Notes: generated from the letters alone by a model not told the origin. Numbered from the stretch's first letter, positions 8,519 to 17,085 are shown. The stretch: DNA of 64,000 nt from Sulfurimonas sp. HSL-1656 (GCF_039645585.1 NZ_CP147915.1:620001-684000); one strand, 5' to 3'. Numbers and translations are program-made.

Positions 8519-9088
8519 TTAAATGAGGTGCCCCATCTGCTCTTTTTTGACCTGAAGATAGTTCTCGTTGTGCTCGTTGGGGTCGATGACGATGGGCAGC
8601 CGCTCGACGATCTCAACCCCCTCCAGCGCATTGATCTTCTGCGGGTTGTTGGTCAGCAGGCGGATCTTCGTAATGCCGTAGTGGGCCAGGATGAACTGGA
8701 CCATCTCGTAGGTGCGTTCGTCGGCCGCAAAGCCCAGCTGGTGGTTGGCGGCGACGGTGTCGAACCCTTTATCCTGCAGCGCATAGGCGTTGATCTTGTT
8801 GAGCAGGCCGATATTGCGGCCCTCCTGGCGCAGGTAGATGACGATGCCGCCCTCTTTTTCGATCATGTTGAGGGCGAAAGCCAGCTGGTCACCGCAGTCG
8901 CATTTGAGACTGCCCAGGGCATCCCCGGTGAGGCACTCGGAGTGGACCCGCACGATCGGGGTCTCGCCGAAGGGTTCCCGCAGGATCGCCAGGTGCTCTT
9001 TATAGCCCTGCTTGAAGGCCTGGACTTTGAACTTCCCGAAACGTGACGGGAGGTTGGCAACATCAGAAATTTTTATATTTTGAAGCAA
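8519..9088 (-). CDS. ribA: GTP cyclohydrolase II
   Basis: A 189-residue stand-alone GTP cyclohydrolase II, the first step of riboflavin synthesis (GTP to diaminohydroxyphosphoribosylamino-pyrimidine). The zinc site ECLTGDALGSLKCDCG has the three cysteines, and YLRQEGRNIGL and LLTNNPQKI are family signatures. There is no DHBP synthase fusion, unlike many bacteria. The start is a TTG at 9088, with an alignment-consistent N terminus but a weak ribosome site. Transcription probably starts at the minus-strand TATAAT at 9124-9129. First gene of ribA-rsmG-PP0621-unknown. Confidence 0.92.
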   Translation of the reverse strand: MLQNIKISDVANLPSRFGKFKVQAFKQGYKEHLAILREPFGETPIVRVHSECLTGDALGSLKCDCGDQLAFALNMIEKEGGIVIYLRQEGRNIGLLNKINAYALQDKGFDTVAANHQLGFAADERTYEMVQFILAHYGITKIRLLTNNPQKINALEGVEIVERLPIVIDPNEHNENYLQVKKEQMGHLI

Positions 9089-9114
9089 AAACAGTTCTTT
9101 AACGATGGAATTGT

Positions 9115-9129
9115 TACAATGCGATTATA
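9115..9129. promoter_or_regulatory. divergent -10 boxes for hemB (+) and ribA (-)
   Basis: TACAAT (plus, 9115-9120) and ATTATA, read as TATAAT on the minus strand (9124-9129), face each other three bases apart. Predicted starts give leaders of about 25-30 bases on each side. The geometry resembles the metF/serB promoter. Confidence 0.55.
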
Positions 9130-9150
9130 GCAAAATTGTCAAGGGTAAAC

Positions 9151-10116
9151 ATGTTCCAACGTTTCCGCCGTAACCGGCTCAACTCTCACCTGCGTGCTTT
9201 GGTGCGCGAATACCACGTCCGTGCGGACGATTTCATCTATCCTCTTTTCGTGCGTTCGGGCGAAGGCATCAAGAGCGAAGTGGCGTCGATGCCCGGCGTC
9301 TACCAGATGAGTATCGACGAAGCGATCCGGGAGTGCGAGACGCTCAAGGCGCTGGGGATCTACTCCATTATCCTCTTCGGGATCCCCGACGTCAAGGACT
9401 CCGTCGGCTCCGATGCCCTGGATGAGAACGGCATCATCGCCACGGCCGTCAAGGCAATCAAACGGGCCCACCCCGAGATATTCGTCGTCACCGACCTCTG
9501 CTTCTGCGAGTACACTGACCACGGCCATTGCGGTATCATCGACCATGTACACGAAACCGTCGACAACGATGCGACGCTCGCCATCTCCGGCCAGCAGGCG
9601 ATCGTCCATGCCCAGGCGGGCGCGGACATGATCGCCCCTTCGGGGATGATGGACGGGATCATCGAGACCCTGCGCACGGCACTCGACGGCAACGGCTACG
9701 AGAACCTCCCGGTGATGAGCTATTCGACGAAGTTCGCCAGCGGCTACTACGGCCCGTTCCGTGACGTCGCCGAATCGACACCGTCGTTCGGGGACCGTGC
9801 CACCTACCAGATGGACCCGGCCAACCGCCGCGAGGCGATCGCCGAGAGCATCGCCGACGAGATGCAGGGGGCGGACATCCTGATGGTCAAACCGGCCCTG
9901 GCCTACCTTGACATTATCCGCGATATCCGCGAAGCGACCTCCCTGCCGCTCGCGGTCTACAACGTCAGCGGCGAATACGCCATGCTCAAGCATGCCGGCA
10001 AAGCCGGGCTGATCGATTACGAACGGGTGATGATGGAGACGATGCTGGGCTTCAAACGCGCCGGTGCGGACATCATTATCAGCTACCACGCCAAAGAGGT
10101 GGCGGGGCTGCTGTAA
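9151..10116 (+). CDS. hemB: delta-aminolevulinic acid dehydratase (porphobilinogen synthase)
   Basis: A 321-residue HemB joining two aminolevulinate molecules to porphobilinogen in haem synthesis. The Schiff-base lysine is in [14 protein letters not shown] and the second lysine in [29 protein letters not shown] has the three cysteines of the zinc-dependent class. The start ATG 9151 follows AAGGGTAAAC, better than the TTG at 9136. The preserved zinc cysteines distinguish it from Mg-only enzymes. Confidence 0.96.
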   Translation: MFQRFRRNRLNSHLRALVREYHVRADDFIYPLFVRSGEGIKSEVASMPGVYQMSIDEAIRECETLKALGIYSIILFGIPDVKDSVGSDALDENGIIATAVKAIKRAHPEIFVVTDLCFCEYTDHGHCGIIDHVHETVDNDATLAISGQQAIVHAQAGADMIAPSGMMDGIIETLRTALDGNGYENLPVMSYSTKFASGYYGPFRDVAESTPSFGDRATYQMDPANRREAIAESIADEMQGADILMVKPALAYLDIIRDIREATSLPLAVYNVSGEYAMLKHAGKAGLIDYERVMMETMLGFKRAGADIIISYHAKEVAGLL

Positions 10117-10135
10117 GCTTTTTCACACTTTACGC

Positions 10136-10141
10136 TATAAT
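10136..10141 (+). promoter_or_regulatory. -10 box of argF
   Basis: TATAAT followed by GGGCGC, 44 bases before the argF ATG, in the short gap after hemB. No good -35 box is seen. Confidence 0.5.
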
Positions 10142-10185
10142 GGGCGCTTTCATTCCGGGGAGACCCGTTACGCCGTGAGCAGACA

Positions 10186-11106
10186 ATGCGACACTTTTTA
10201 ACCCTCAGAGATTACACGAAAGAGGAGATCCTCTCCATCATCGACCTCGGACTGCAGATCAAGTCCGAGTGCAAACGCCGCGAGCACAAGCCCTACCTGG
10301 ACAAGCAGACGCTGGCGATGATCTTCGAGAAGAGTTCGACACGGACCCGCGTCAGTTTTGAGACCGGGATCTACCAGCTCGGCGGACAGGGGCTTTTCCT
10401 CTCCAACCGCGACATCCACCTTGGCCGTGGCGAACCGGTCAAAGATACGGCCCGCGTCATCTCCTCTATGTGCGACATGGTGATGATCCGCACCTTTGAG
10501 CATAGCATGCTCGAAGAGTTTGCCTCCTACTCAAAAGTCCCCGTCATCAATGGCCTTACCGACAGCTACCACCCGGTGCAGCTTCTGGCGGATTATATGA
10601 CGATGATCGAACACGGCCAGGCGGAGAACCCTGTTGTCGCCTATGTCGGCGACGGCAACAACATGACCCACTCCTGGCTGATGCTCGCCGCGAAGCTCGG
10701 GTTCGAACTGCGGGTCGCGACGCCGAAGGGGTACGAGGTGGATGCTGCGATCCTCGAAGATGCCCTGGCGATGGCCGCGCAGAGCGGTGCCGTCATCAAG
10801 GTCGGGAACGATCCGGAAGAGGCTATTGCCGGTGCGACGGTCGTCACCACGGACACCTGGGCCTCCATGGGGCAGGAAGACGAGAAAGAGCAGCGCATTC
10901 GCGATTTCGCCGGCTACATCGTCGACGAAGCGAAGATGGCGCTTGCCGGGCAAGATGCGATCTTCCTGCACTGTCTGCCCGCCTACCGCGGACAGGAAGT
11001 GAGCGCAGAGGTCCTCGAAGGGCCGCATAGCGTCATCTTTGACGAGGCGGAAAACCGCCTGCATGCGCAAAAAGGATTGATGGTCTGGCTCGATCGGGCA
11101 CGTTAA
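10186..11106 (+). CDS. argF: ornithine carbamoyltransferase
   Basis: A 306-residue OTCase making citrulline from ornithine and carbamoyl phosphate in arginine synthesis. Signatures are [12 protein letters not shown] (carbamoyl phosphate loop), [11 protein letters not shown], and [11 protein letters not shown] (ornithine side, with the catalytic Cys). Length is typical. It has its own -10 box and appears to be monocistronic. Confidence 0.95.
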   Translation: MRHFLTLRDYTKEEILSIIDLGLQIKSECKRREHKPYLDKQTLAMIFEKSSTRTRVSFETGIYQLGGQGLFLSNRDIHLGRGEPVKDTARVISSMCDMVMIRTFEHSMLEEFASYSKVPVINGLTDSYHPVQLLADYMTMIEHGQAENPVVAYVGDGNNMTHSWLMLAAKLGFELRVATPKGYEVDAAILEDALAMAAQSGAVIKVGNDPEEAIAGATVVTTDTWASMGQEDEKEQRIRDFAGYIVDEAKMALAGQDAIFLHCLPAYRGQEVSAEVLEGPHSVIFDEAENRLHAQKGLMVWLDRAR

Positions 11107-11117
11107 AATCTGTTTAA

Positions 11118-11146
11118 TTGACTTTGGTGCTCCTTCACCCTATAAT
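11118..11146 (+). promoter_or_regulatory. near-consensus sigma-70 promoter of the five-haem cytochrome gene
   Basis: TTGACT (11118-11123), a 17-base spacer and TATAAT (11141-11146). This is one of only two near-consensus -35/-10 pairs I found in the window, suggesting strong basal expression of the cytochrome gene. Confidence 0.75.
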
Positions 11147-11167
11147 AGTTTTAATCATAATTAAACT
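11147..11167. promoter_or_regulatory. imperfect palindrome at the expected transcription start
   Basis: A 21-base AT-rich sequence with arms AGTTT and AAACT and partial inner symmetry (TAAT/ATTA) directly downstream of the -10 box. Its position suits an operator for a dimeric repressor, but no regulator is identified and AT-rich symmetry can arise by chance. Confidence 0.3.
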
Positions 11168-11187
11168 GTTAAAAAGGGACCAAGGTC

Positions 11188-12390
11188 ATGAAACGTTTTG
11201 CCGCGACTCTCCTGACGTTTGCCGCTATCGGCGCCTCACTGTATGCTACGGAGGCTGCCCCCGAACTGAACTCTCAGTACCACGACTCTAGCAAGTGTAA
11301 AGCCTGCCACGCCACCATTGTCAATGAATGGGCCGGTTCCTATCACGCCAAATCACATTATAAACATGACGAGTACCTTCGCCAGTCGATGGAGTACTAC
11401 GCGCGTAAAACGCGCAAACCGATCAACGCCGTCAAGGTCGAGTGTGCCGCCTGCCATAACCCCCGTGTTGCCGTGACAAAAACGGATATCAACTACCAGA
11501 TCGACGTTCTGATGGGACTGGATGAAGGGAGCGAGGTCAATGCCGCGGTCAGCGACAGTGCGCTCTCCGAGGGGGTCAACTGCCTCGTCTGCCACAATGT
11601 CGACAGCATCAAACACGATCTTCCCGCGGACAAGCGCGGGGTGCACCGAATCCAGTGGAACCCGGTCGGTATCATGAGCGGCCCGATCGAGGACGCGAAG
11701 TCTCCGTATCATAAGACGCAGTACCGCGATTTCTTCGGCAAAGACCCCAAGCAGCTCTGTTTCGTCTGCCACGCCAATGACCGTTCAACGGAGAACTTCG
11801 TCTTTGCGAACACGCAGAATGAGTACAAAGATACGAAAAAACAGTGTGCCGACTGCCACATGAGCCCGAAAAAAGAGGGATTTGCATCAAACCTCCCGAT
11901 CGACAACGGCAAACCGAAGAAACGGATGGTCCGCGAGCACGGGTTTGTCGGTGCCCATACGAACTGGCTCTGGCAGGATGCCCTGGGGATTGAAGCGAAA
12001 AAGAGCGGGGACAGCTTTATCGTGACGCTCACCAATGAGAACCCGCACAATATCCCGACGGGATTCGGTGCAAGGGAGCTGATCCTCGACGTCATCTACC
12101 GCAGCGGCTCGAAAGTGATCGAGACCAAGAGTATTTCGATGACCCAGCACTATACGGATAAACGCGGCAAGCCGACCATTCCACACCTGGCGGCATCCGC
12201 GACCGAGGATATGTCCGTACCGGCACGCGGTACCAAAACCTTCAAAGTCCCGATGGTCAAGGGAACAGGGCAGGTGACATTCGAACTCCACTACCGTTTG
12301 GTGAATGATGAGATCAGGTCACTGCTGGAGCTCAAACAGCCGCAGTGGAGCGAGAAGAAGTTTATCAACCGTACGACTATTAGGCTCTAA
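11188..12390 (+). CDS. exported five-haem c-type cytochrome (cytochrome c-554-like)
   Basis: A 400-residue periplasmic protein with a signal peptide (MKRFAATLLTFAAIGASLYA) and five CxxCH haem motifs in order: CKACH, CAACH, CLVCH, CFVCH and CADCH, all in the first 230 residues. The C-terminal 150 residues have no haem and look beta-rich, including NPHNIPTGFGAREL, a motif seen near the end of several multihaem cytochromes. The family moves electrons in the periplasm. Whether this one is a reductase subunit or a carrier cannot be told. A near-consensus promoter precedes it. No partner oxidoreductase is adjacent. Confidence 0.85.
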   Translation: MKRFAATLLTFAAIGASLYATEAAPELNSQYHDSSKCKACHATIVNEWAGSYHAKSHYKHDEYLRQSMEYYARKTRKPINAVKVECAACHNPRVAVTKTDINYQIDVLMGLDEGSEVNAAVSDSALSEGVNCLVCHNVDSIKHDLPADKRGVHRIQWNPVGIMSGPIEDAKSPYHKTQYRDFFGKDPKQLCFVCHANDRSTENFVFANTQNEYKDTKKQCADCHMSPKKEGFASNLPIDNGKPKKRMVREHGFVGAHTNWLWQDALGIEAKKSGDSFIVTLTNENPHNIPTGFGARELILDVIYRSGSKVIETKSISMTQHYTDKRGKPTIPHLAASATEDMSVPARGTKTFKVPMVKGTGQVTFELHYRLVNDEIRSLLELKQPQWSEKKFINRTTIRL

Positions 12391-12391
12391 A

Positions 12392-12410
12392 GCGGGACCG
12401 CTGATCCCGC
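12392..12410. terminator. hairpin between convergent cytochrome and small-protein genes
   Basis: GCGGGA (12392-12397) and TCCCGC (12405-12410) form a 6-bp GC-rich stem right after the cytochrome stop codon, with only a short TT tail. It could end transcripts from both sides. Confidence 0.45.
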
Positions 12411-12620
12411 TTAGCGGTTGATGAGTTTGATCATCACCTCGTCGTCCGCCGTATCGGCAGGACGAAAGAAGTGTTTCCCGCAGAACTGATCGTTGATCGT
12501 TCTGCACAACCCTTTCGCATAGATCATCGCGGCATCTTTGGTCTCAAACGACATTTCCGAATCAATGTTTCTCGCATCTTTAAAGCAGCCGCACTCTTTT
12601 TCCAACTTTACCGTCACCAT
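12411..12620 (-). CDS. small Cys/His-motif protein, paralogue 1
   Basis: A 69-residue cytosolic protein with no recognised family. It begins MVTVKLEKECGCFK and shares this and a later FCGKHFF motif with the gene at 12757-12966, so the two are tandem paralogues. The spaced CGC, C and CxKH residues suggest metal or redox chemistry, which is inference. ATG 12620 was chosen because AAGGAAAG precedes it and both copies then start alike. It lies downstream of its paralogue on the same strand, 137 bases away, with its own ribosome site. Confidence 0.7.
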   Translation of the reverse strand: MVTVKLEKECGCFKDARNIDSEMSFETKDAAMIYAKGLCRTINDQFCGKHFFRPADTADDEVMIKLINR

Positions 12621-12756
12621 TGTTCTTTCCTTTTCGTGTGTTTTACAGAGATAAAACTGCGGATGCATCGGCTGTTCTACTGCGATGACAACGAGAAGGA
12701 ATTCAGGCGTTGTAACCGGAAATATGCGGTGAATGGAAGGGGGTGTGATGAACGGC

Positions 12757-12966
12757 TTAGCCGTTCATCGCGAGGTTGATTGTCATTTCGTTTTCTGCTG
12801 TTTCGGTGACGCGGAAAACGTGTTTCTGGCAGAAGGTTTCGTTCATATCCGCACAGAGTTCCTGGGCATACATGAGGGCATCATCTTTGCTCTCAAAGGT
12901 TTTGACCGCTTCATAGTCCGAACGTTTGAAGCAGCCGCACTCTTTTTCCATTTTAACTGTGATCAT
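12757..12966 (-). CDS. small Cys/His-motif protein, paralogue 2
   Basis: A 69-residue protein starting MITVKMEKECGCFK with a second motif FCQKHVFRV, a tandem paralogue of the neighbouring 12411-12620 gene. Both share the order ECGCFK, then an alanine-rich helix with a Cys (ELC or GLC), then FCxKHxF and an acidic stretch. GAGGATAG precedes ATG 12966. Length and motif order are fully conserved between copies while the rest has diverged, so both are probably functional. The function is unknown. Metal binding is a guess from the Cys/His pattern. Confidence 0.7.
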   Translation of the reverse strand: MITVKMEKECGCFKRSDYEAVKTFESKDDALMYAQELCADMNETFCQKHVFRVTETAENEMTINLAMNG

Positions 12967-13064
12967 TTTTCTATCCTCAATAAAATTCAGGAGCAGCATT
13001 CTACAGGCGATGGTTTAAGGAGGAGTAAAAATTTGCAGTCAGGTCGCCCGGGGTGGGCGCGGCG

Positions 13065-14030
13065 TCAGTAAGCGGCGCCGGTGACGCTGCGGACCTTCTC
13101 CGTGATCTCGCGGGCGGCTTCACTGGCCTTGGCCGCACCGGCTTTGAGGATATCGCGGACCTCGTCCTGGTGCGCCTCGTAGTAGGCGCGCTTTTCGCGG
13201 TAGGGGCGGAAGTGTTCCCAGATGACTTCGGCCAGGTAGAGCTTGAAGTGGCCGTGCCCTTCGCCGCCGCGCTCGTAGCGCTCCTGCAGGGCGAGGCACT
13301 CATCCTCGTCGAGGAAGAGTTTGGCGATATTGTAGACGTTGCATCCGCGCCACTCTTTGGGCTCCTCCATCGGGACGGCTTCGGTGACGATCTTTTTGAT
13401 CGTCTTGAGCTGCGCCTTCTCGTCGCCGAAGATATTGATCGTGTTGCCGTAGCTTTTGCTCATCTTCTGGCCGTCGATGCCCGGGACCGTCGCCACGTTT
13501 TCGTCGACGCGGAATTCGGGCAGCTTCAGGATGTCGCCGTAGGCATTGTTGAAACGGATGGCGATATCACGCGCGATCTCGACGTGCTGGATCTGGTCTT
13601 TGCCGACGGGAACGACATCGACGTCGTAGAGCAGGATGTCCGCGGCCATCAGCACCGGGTAGGCGAAGAGGCTGTGGTTGGCGGAAATGCCTTTTGCCAC
13701 CTTGTCTTTGTAGCTGTGGGCACGCTCGAGCAGTCCCATCGGGGTGAAGGAGGAGAGAAACCAGTAGAGCTCGAGGACCTCTTTGACGTCGCTTTGGACC
13801 CAGAAGGTCGATTTTTCCGGGTCGATGCCCAGGGCGAGAAAATCGGTGGCGGCCTGCATCGTCAGTTCAGAGAGGCGTGCACCGTCCTGGACCGTCGTCA
13901 TGGCGTGATAGTTGGCGATAAAGGCAAAAACCTCGTTCTCCGCCTGCGAATCGACCATGGCTTTGATCGAGCCGAAATAGTTGCCGATATGCAGGTCACC
14001 GGAGGGTTGGATGCCCGTAAAAACTCTCAT
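13065..14030 (-). CDS. trpS: tryptophanyl-tRNA synthetase
   Basis: A 321-residue class I aminoacyl-tRNA synthetase. The HIGH-type motif is LHIGNYFGS near the N terminus after TGIQPSGD (diagnostic of TrpS), and the KMSKS motif is GQKMSKSYGN. It charges tRNA-Trp. The ATG at 14030 follows GAGGAGAAAC. A minus-strand TATAAT at 14055-14060 gives a leader of about 18 bases. Confidence 0.96.
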   Translation of the reverse strand: MRVFTGIQPSGDLHIGNYFGSIKAMVDSQAENEVFAFIANYHAMTTVQDGARLSELTMQAATDFLALGIDPEKSTFWVQSDVKEVLELYWFLSSFTPMGLLERAHSYKDKVAKGISANHSLFAYPVLMAADILLYDVDVVPVGKDQIQHVEIARDIAIRFNNAYGDILKLPEFRVDENVATVPGIDGQKMSKSYGNTINIFGDEKAQLKTIKKIVTEAVPMEEPKEWRGCNVYNIAKLFLDEDECLALQERYERGGEGHGHFKLYLAEVIWEHFRPYREKRAYYEAHQDEVRDILKAGAAKASEAAREITEKVRSVTGAAY

Positions 14031-14134
14031 TGTTTCTCCTCTTTTAGTCGCGGCATTATAGCGTAAGAGGTTGAAAAGGGGCGCAGCGCCCCTTGGACGG
14101 CGGAATAGTTGATATCAATTTAGATATCTTCTGT

Positions 14135-14140
14135 TATACT
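14135..14140 (+). promoter_or_regulatory. -10 box of hpf
   Basis: TATACT 29 bases before the hpf ATG. An AT-rich stretch precedes it, but no well-spaced -35 box is seen. Confidence 0.4.
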
Positions 14141-14169
14141 TTTTTTATCCCAAAAAAAAAGGATTTTCG

Positions 14170-14499
14170 ATGAATACTCCTATTCGCACAAAAGATATTA
14201 CTCTGACGGACAACACCCGCGACCACGTTCAAAAAGCCAAAGAACAGTTTATGAAATTCGGACTCGATATTACGACGATCAATGTGCTTCTGAGCAAAGT
14301 GAAAAACGGTGTTGAAGCGGAATTTGACATTCATATCGCCCACAACACGCCTGTCGTCATTACACAGCAGGACGACGATCTCGATGCAGCGATCGATATG
14401 GCCGTAGAGCGCGCGAACAAAGCGCTCCGCCGTCTGCATGACAAACTCAAATCCCACCGCGGCCCCGGCCTGAAAGATCTCGAGGTCCAGGAAGCCTAA
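14170..14499 (+). CDS. hpf: short ribosome hibernation promoting factor (HPF/RaiA family)
   Basis: A 109-residue protein of the sigma-54 modulation/S30EA family. The fold can be read from TDNTRDHVQKAKEQF, then beta strands with EAEFDIHIA, and the DLDAAIDMAVERANKALRR helix with KLKSHRG. It binds the small subunit near the tRNA sites and silences ribosomes in stationary phase. It has only the N-terminal domain, so it is the short form. A clear AAGGATTTTCG precedes the ATG. trxC follows 5 bases after its stop. Confidence 0.9.
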   Translation: MNTPIRTKDITLTDNTRDHVQKAKEQFMKFGLDITTINVLLSKVKNGVEAEFDIHIAHNTPVVITQQDDDLDAAIDMAVERANKALRRLHDKLKSHRGPGLKDLEVQEA

Positions 14500-14504
14500 G
14501 GGTC

Positions 14505-14936
14505 ATGGAAAAGCGCAAAGTGGTCTGCCCCCACTGCGGGCAGGTCAATGCCGTCCCGGTCAAAGAGACCTATGCCAAGGCCAACTGCGGCCACTGCAGA
14601 CACTCCCTGCTCGATACGAAACCCATCGCCCTCGATCCAAGCGCCTTCGACAACCAGATCGCCAACAGCGACATTCCGGTCATCGTCGATTTCTGGGCAC
14701 CGTGGTGCGGCCCCTGCCGCATGATGGCCCCGGCGTTCGAGGAAGCGGCCTCCTCCTTCGTGCTGAAAGCCCGCTTCGCCAAGGTCAATACGGAAGAGCA
14801 GCAGGCACTGGCATCGCGCTTTCATATCCAGTCCATCCCGACGCTGATCGCCTTCAAAGGGGGGTGGGAAGTCGACCGGGTTTCCGGCGCCCTCAGCGCC
14901 GAGCAGCTCCGGCAGTGGGTCGGACGTTTTCTCTGA
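14505..14936 (+). CDS. trxC: thioredoxin 2 (zinc-ribbon thioredoxin)
   Basis: A 143-residue thioredoxin with an N-terminal zinc ribbon (CPHC at about 8-11 and CGHC at about 28-31) followed by a thioredoxin fold with active site FWAPWCGPCR. This is the TrxC layout, a cytosolic disulfide reductase associated with oxidative stress. It is co-transcribed with hpf (5-base gap). The stop codon TGA doubles as the TG element of the next gene's extended -10 promoter. Confidence 0.93.
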   Translation: MEKRKVVCPHCGQVNAVPVKETYAKANCGHCRHSLLDTKPIALDPSAFDNQIANSDIPVIVDFWAPWCGPCRMMAPAFEEAASSFVLKARFAKVNTEEQQALASRFHIQSIPTLIAFKGGWEVDRVSGALSAEQLRQWVGRFL

Positions 14937-14942
14937 TATAAT
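14934..14942 (+). promoter_or_regulatory. extended -10 promoter overlapping the trxC stop codon
   Basis: TGATATAAT: the TGA at 14934-14936 is the trxC stop and provides the TGn of an extended -10 whose TATAAT is 14937-14942. The next ATG (14951) is 8 bases downstream, so the leader is only a few bases or absent. Confidence 0.55.
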
Positions 14943-14950
14943 GCTGCCCC

Positions 14951-15592
14951 ATGAAACGGGGCATGACATTGAAATTACTTCTTCTACTTCTTTTTACCTT
15001 GACACTGGCAGCGGCAGACAATAATGTGACCGGCGATGAGCGTGAATGGTCCGTACGCGTCGGATACGGTTTTTCCGATGAGAGCGACCTGGGGGAGATC
15101 ATCTCCATGATGGGCGACCAGCACCCGGCGGGGACCTCGGCCGGCGGCGTCGAACTGGGCTACCGCTTTTCGCAGGAGACCTGGGGACTGCCCATTGATT
15201 TTTACCTCAAAGGTGGCGTAAACCGCTTCTTCGAGAACGGCCATCAGCCCGATTTTATGGAAATGACCATCTATATCAAGGCCTACTGGAACTTCCGGCC
15301 GTGGGAGCGGACGATCCGTCTGGGCTTCGGCGAAGGGGCCTCCTACGCCTGGGGTATCCCCTATGTCGAGAAGCTTGAGGCCCAGGCCGAGGGCGATCAC
15401 AACTCCCGCTTCCTCAACTACCTCGACGTCTCGCTCGATTTCGACCTGGGGCGTATGGTCGGCTACCGGCCGCTTTACGATACCTATGCCGGGTATGCCC
15501 TCAAGCACCGGTCGGGCATCTACGGCGCGATCAACGGCGTCCGCCGCGGCGGATCGAACTACAACCTTTGGTATGTCGAACACAACTTTTAG
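14951..15592 (+). CDS. outer-membrane beta-barrel protein, PagL/MipA-like in outline
   Basis: A 213-residue exported protein with a signal peptide (MTLKLLLLLLFTLTLAAA) and amphipathic beta strands ending in YNLWYVEHNF, as expected of a small outer-membrane barrel. Near the C terminus YALKHRSGIYG gives an H-x-S-G arrangement that loosely recalls the lipid A 3-O-deacylase PagL (His/Ser active site) but is not convincing alone. Other options are MipA- or OmpW-like barrels. ATG 14951 and ATG 14963 are both possible starts. The first is nearly leaderless from the TGATATAAT promoter. Confidence 0.6.
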   Translation: MKRGMTLKLLLLLLFTLTLAAADNNVTGDEREWSVRVGYGFSDESDLGEIISMMGDQHPAGTSAGGVELGYRFSQETWGLPIDFYLKGGVNRFFENGHQPDFMEMTIYIKAYWNFRPWERTIRLGFGEGASYAWGIPYVEKLEAQAEGDHNSRFLNYLDVSLDFDLGRMVGYRPLYDTYAGYALKHRSGIYGAINGVRRGGSNYNLWYVEHNF

Positions 15593-15602
15593 GAGTCTAT
15601 AG

Positions 15603-16037
15603 ATGGAATATTACACTTGGATACTCGCCTTTCACGTTATGAGCCTTATCAGCTGGATGGCCGTGCTGTTTTACCTGCCGCGCCTCTTTGTCTACCATAC
15701 CGAACATGCCGGAAATGCCGGCTTCGTCGAGGTCGTCAAGATCCAGGAATACAAGATCTACCACTATATCGGTGTGCCCGCGATGTGGGCAACGATCCTG
15801 AGCGGCGGGGCGATGATCGCACTGAACCCTTCGCTGTTCCAGAGCGGCGGCTGGCTGCATGCGAAACTGACGGCGGCCCTGCTGCTGATCATCTACCACT
15901 TTACGCTTGGACGCTACAAGAAGCAGCTGGCCGAGGGAACATGCACCAAAAGCGGGAAGTTCTTCCGCGCCTACAACGAAGTTCCGACCCTGCTGATGAT
16001 TTTTATCGTCATCATGGTCATTATCAAACCTTTCTAA
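15603..16037 (+). CDS. hemJ: protoporphyrinogen IX oxidase HemJ
   Basis: A 144-residue inner-membrane protein with four helices. It fits the HemJ (UPF0093/CopD-like) family: an N-terminal helix with the conserved His in AFHVMSLISWMA, RLFVYH, and a final helix after FFRAYNEVPTLLMI. The family oxidises protoporphyrinogen IX to protoporphyrin IX, the penultimate step of haem synthesis, consistent with hemB nearby and several c-type cytochromes. AGGAG precedes the ATG. The 3' end overlaps the minus-strand GGDEF-like gene by 4 bases. Confidence 0.9.
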   Translation: MEYYTWILAFHVMSLISWMAVLFYLPRLFVYHTEHAGNAGFVEVVKIQEYKIYHYIGVPAMWATILSGGAMIALNPSLFQSGGWLHAKLTAALLLIIYHFTLGRYKKQLAEGTCTKSGKFFRAYNEVPTLLMIFIVIMVIIKPF

Positions 16038-16969
16038 TCCTGCAGGGCCTCCGCCTCGGCGAGGCAGGCAAGTCCGAAAGCCTCCGCATCGGTTGTAGGG
16101 TCATATTCCAGGGTCTGAATGCTCCGAAGATGATCACTCTCGAGAATATGCTGCAAACGCTCCGTCAGGGGGGTGAGGTCCGCGATACGGGTATGCGGCG
16201 TCAGCAGTGCGAACGAAACGGCTGAGAGCCGAAAGAGTTTTTCTTCCCTGCGGCAGCTGTTTTGCATATCCGTGACCAGCCGTTTCAGGCTCCTTCCGCG
16301 GACGGCATCTTTGGCAAAGACCATCACAACGACGGAAAGCGGCGCATGTCCGCGCTGTGTATCCAGCGCATGTACCGTACACTCCTCGATGAAGGCTTTG
16401 GCATTGTAGAGCCCGGTCTGGAGGTCTACGGACTGATGCCCCTCCAGATCGACACGGACATACCGGTAGATGAGGTAGAAGAGGTAGAGGATCAGCAGCG
16501 TGCCGAAAAGCCCGAGCATAAAGAGGGTGTTGAGCAGGCGTTCGCTTTTTACTTTCATGACATTATTCAGATCGAAGAGTGCATGATTGCTGTGCAGCAA
16601 GCAAAGCTCTCCCCCTTCTTTCAGCGTTTCATCCGTCGTACCTGATGTCATTTTGATCGTGTCCCAACATGCTCTCATAGCGCCATAGCTTCTCGCTAGA
16701 GTCACTTCGGTCTTGTCTGGGTTCAAGAGGGCGGGATAGAGCGCTTCAGTGGAGAGAAAGGCCTCGTCAATTTCCGACGCTTCCCTGCCATTTTCTACCC
16801 CATTGTTGAGATAGAGCTGCATGGAACCATCGATTAATATGAGGCGCTTGAGCAGTACTTCATCATTCTCACGCTTGTCGAGCTGGTAGGAGACGGTGAA
16901 GTATGCAAGCGGCAGCAGTAACACGAGCATGACGGTAAAAACTGCCAAAAAACTGGACCAATTTTTCAC
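16034..16969 (-). CDS. membrane protein with degenerate GGDEF-like domain
   Basis: A 311-residue protein with an N-terminal membrane helix (about 7-27), a periplasmic region of about 115 residues, a second helix (about 147-167) and a cytosolic domain opening with DLQTGLYNAKAFIEE, the normal start of a GGDEF domain (D-x-LTGLYN). The active-site loop that should read RxGGDEF is replaced by FRLSAVSFALL, so cyclase activity and the metal site are lost. It may act as a sensor or adaptor. What the periplasmic part senses is unknown. It is transcribed towards hemJ and stands alone. Confidence 0.75.
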   Translation of the reverse strand: MKNWSSFLAVFTVMLVLLLPLAYFTVSYQLDKRENDEVLLKRLILIDGSMQLYLNNGVENGREASEIDEAFLSTEALYPALLNPDKTEVTLARSYGAMRACWDTIKMTSGTTDETLKEGGELCLLHSNHALFDLNNVMKVKSERLLNTLFMLGLFGTLLILYLFYLIYRYVRVDLEGHQSVDLQTGLYNAKAFIEECTVHALDTQRGHAPLSVVVMVFAKDAVRGRSLKRLVTDMQNSCRREEKLFRLSAVSFALLTPHTRIADLTPLTERLQHILESDHLRSIQTLEYDPTTDAEAFGLACLAEAEALQD

Positions 16970-17085
16970 ATACGCTCCTTTTTGATGGATTGTAGTGGAA
17001 ATAACTAAAAATTATTATGCCATATTTGACTGTTTGTGGGCTGCTTTCACCTTGGAACGCCAGAGAGGTCTCGACGCTTTTTCGT

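Noticed and set aside
8518-8631. Longer form of RsmG starting at 8631
   Set aside because: The extra 38 residues are Arg/Ser-rich and lie inside the ribA coding region in another frame; family members start at the downstream ATG 8517.
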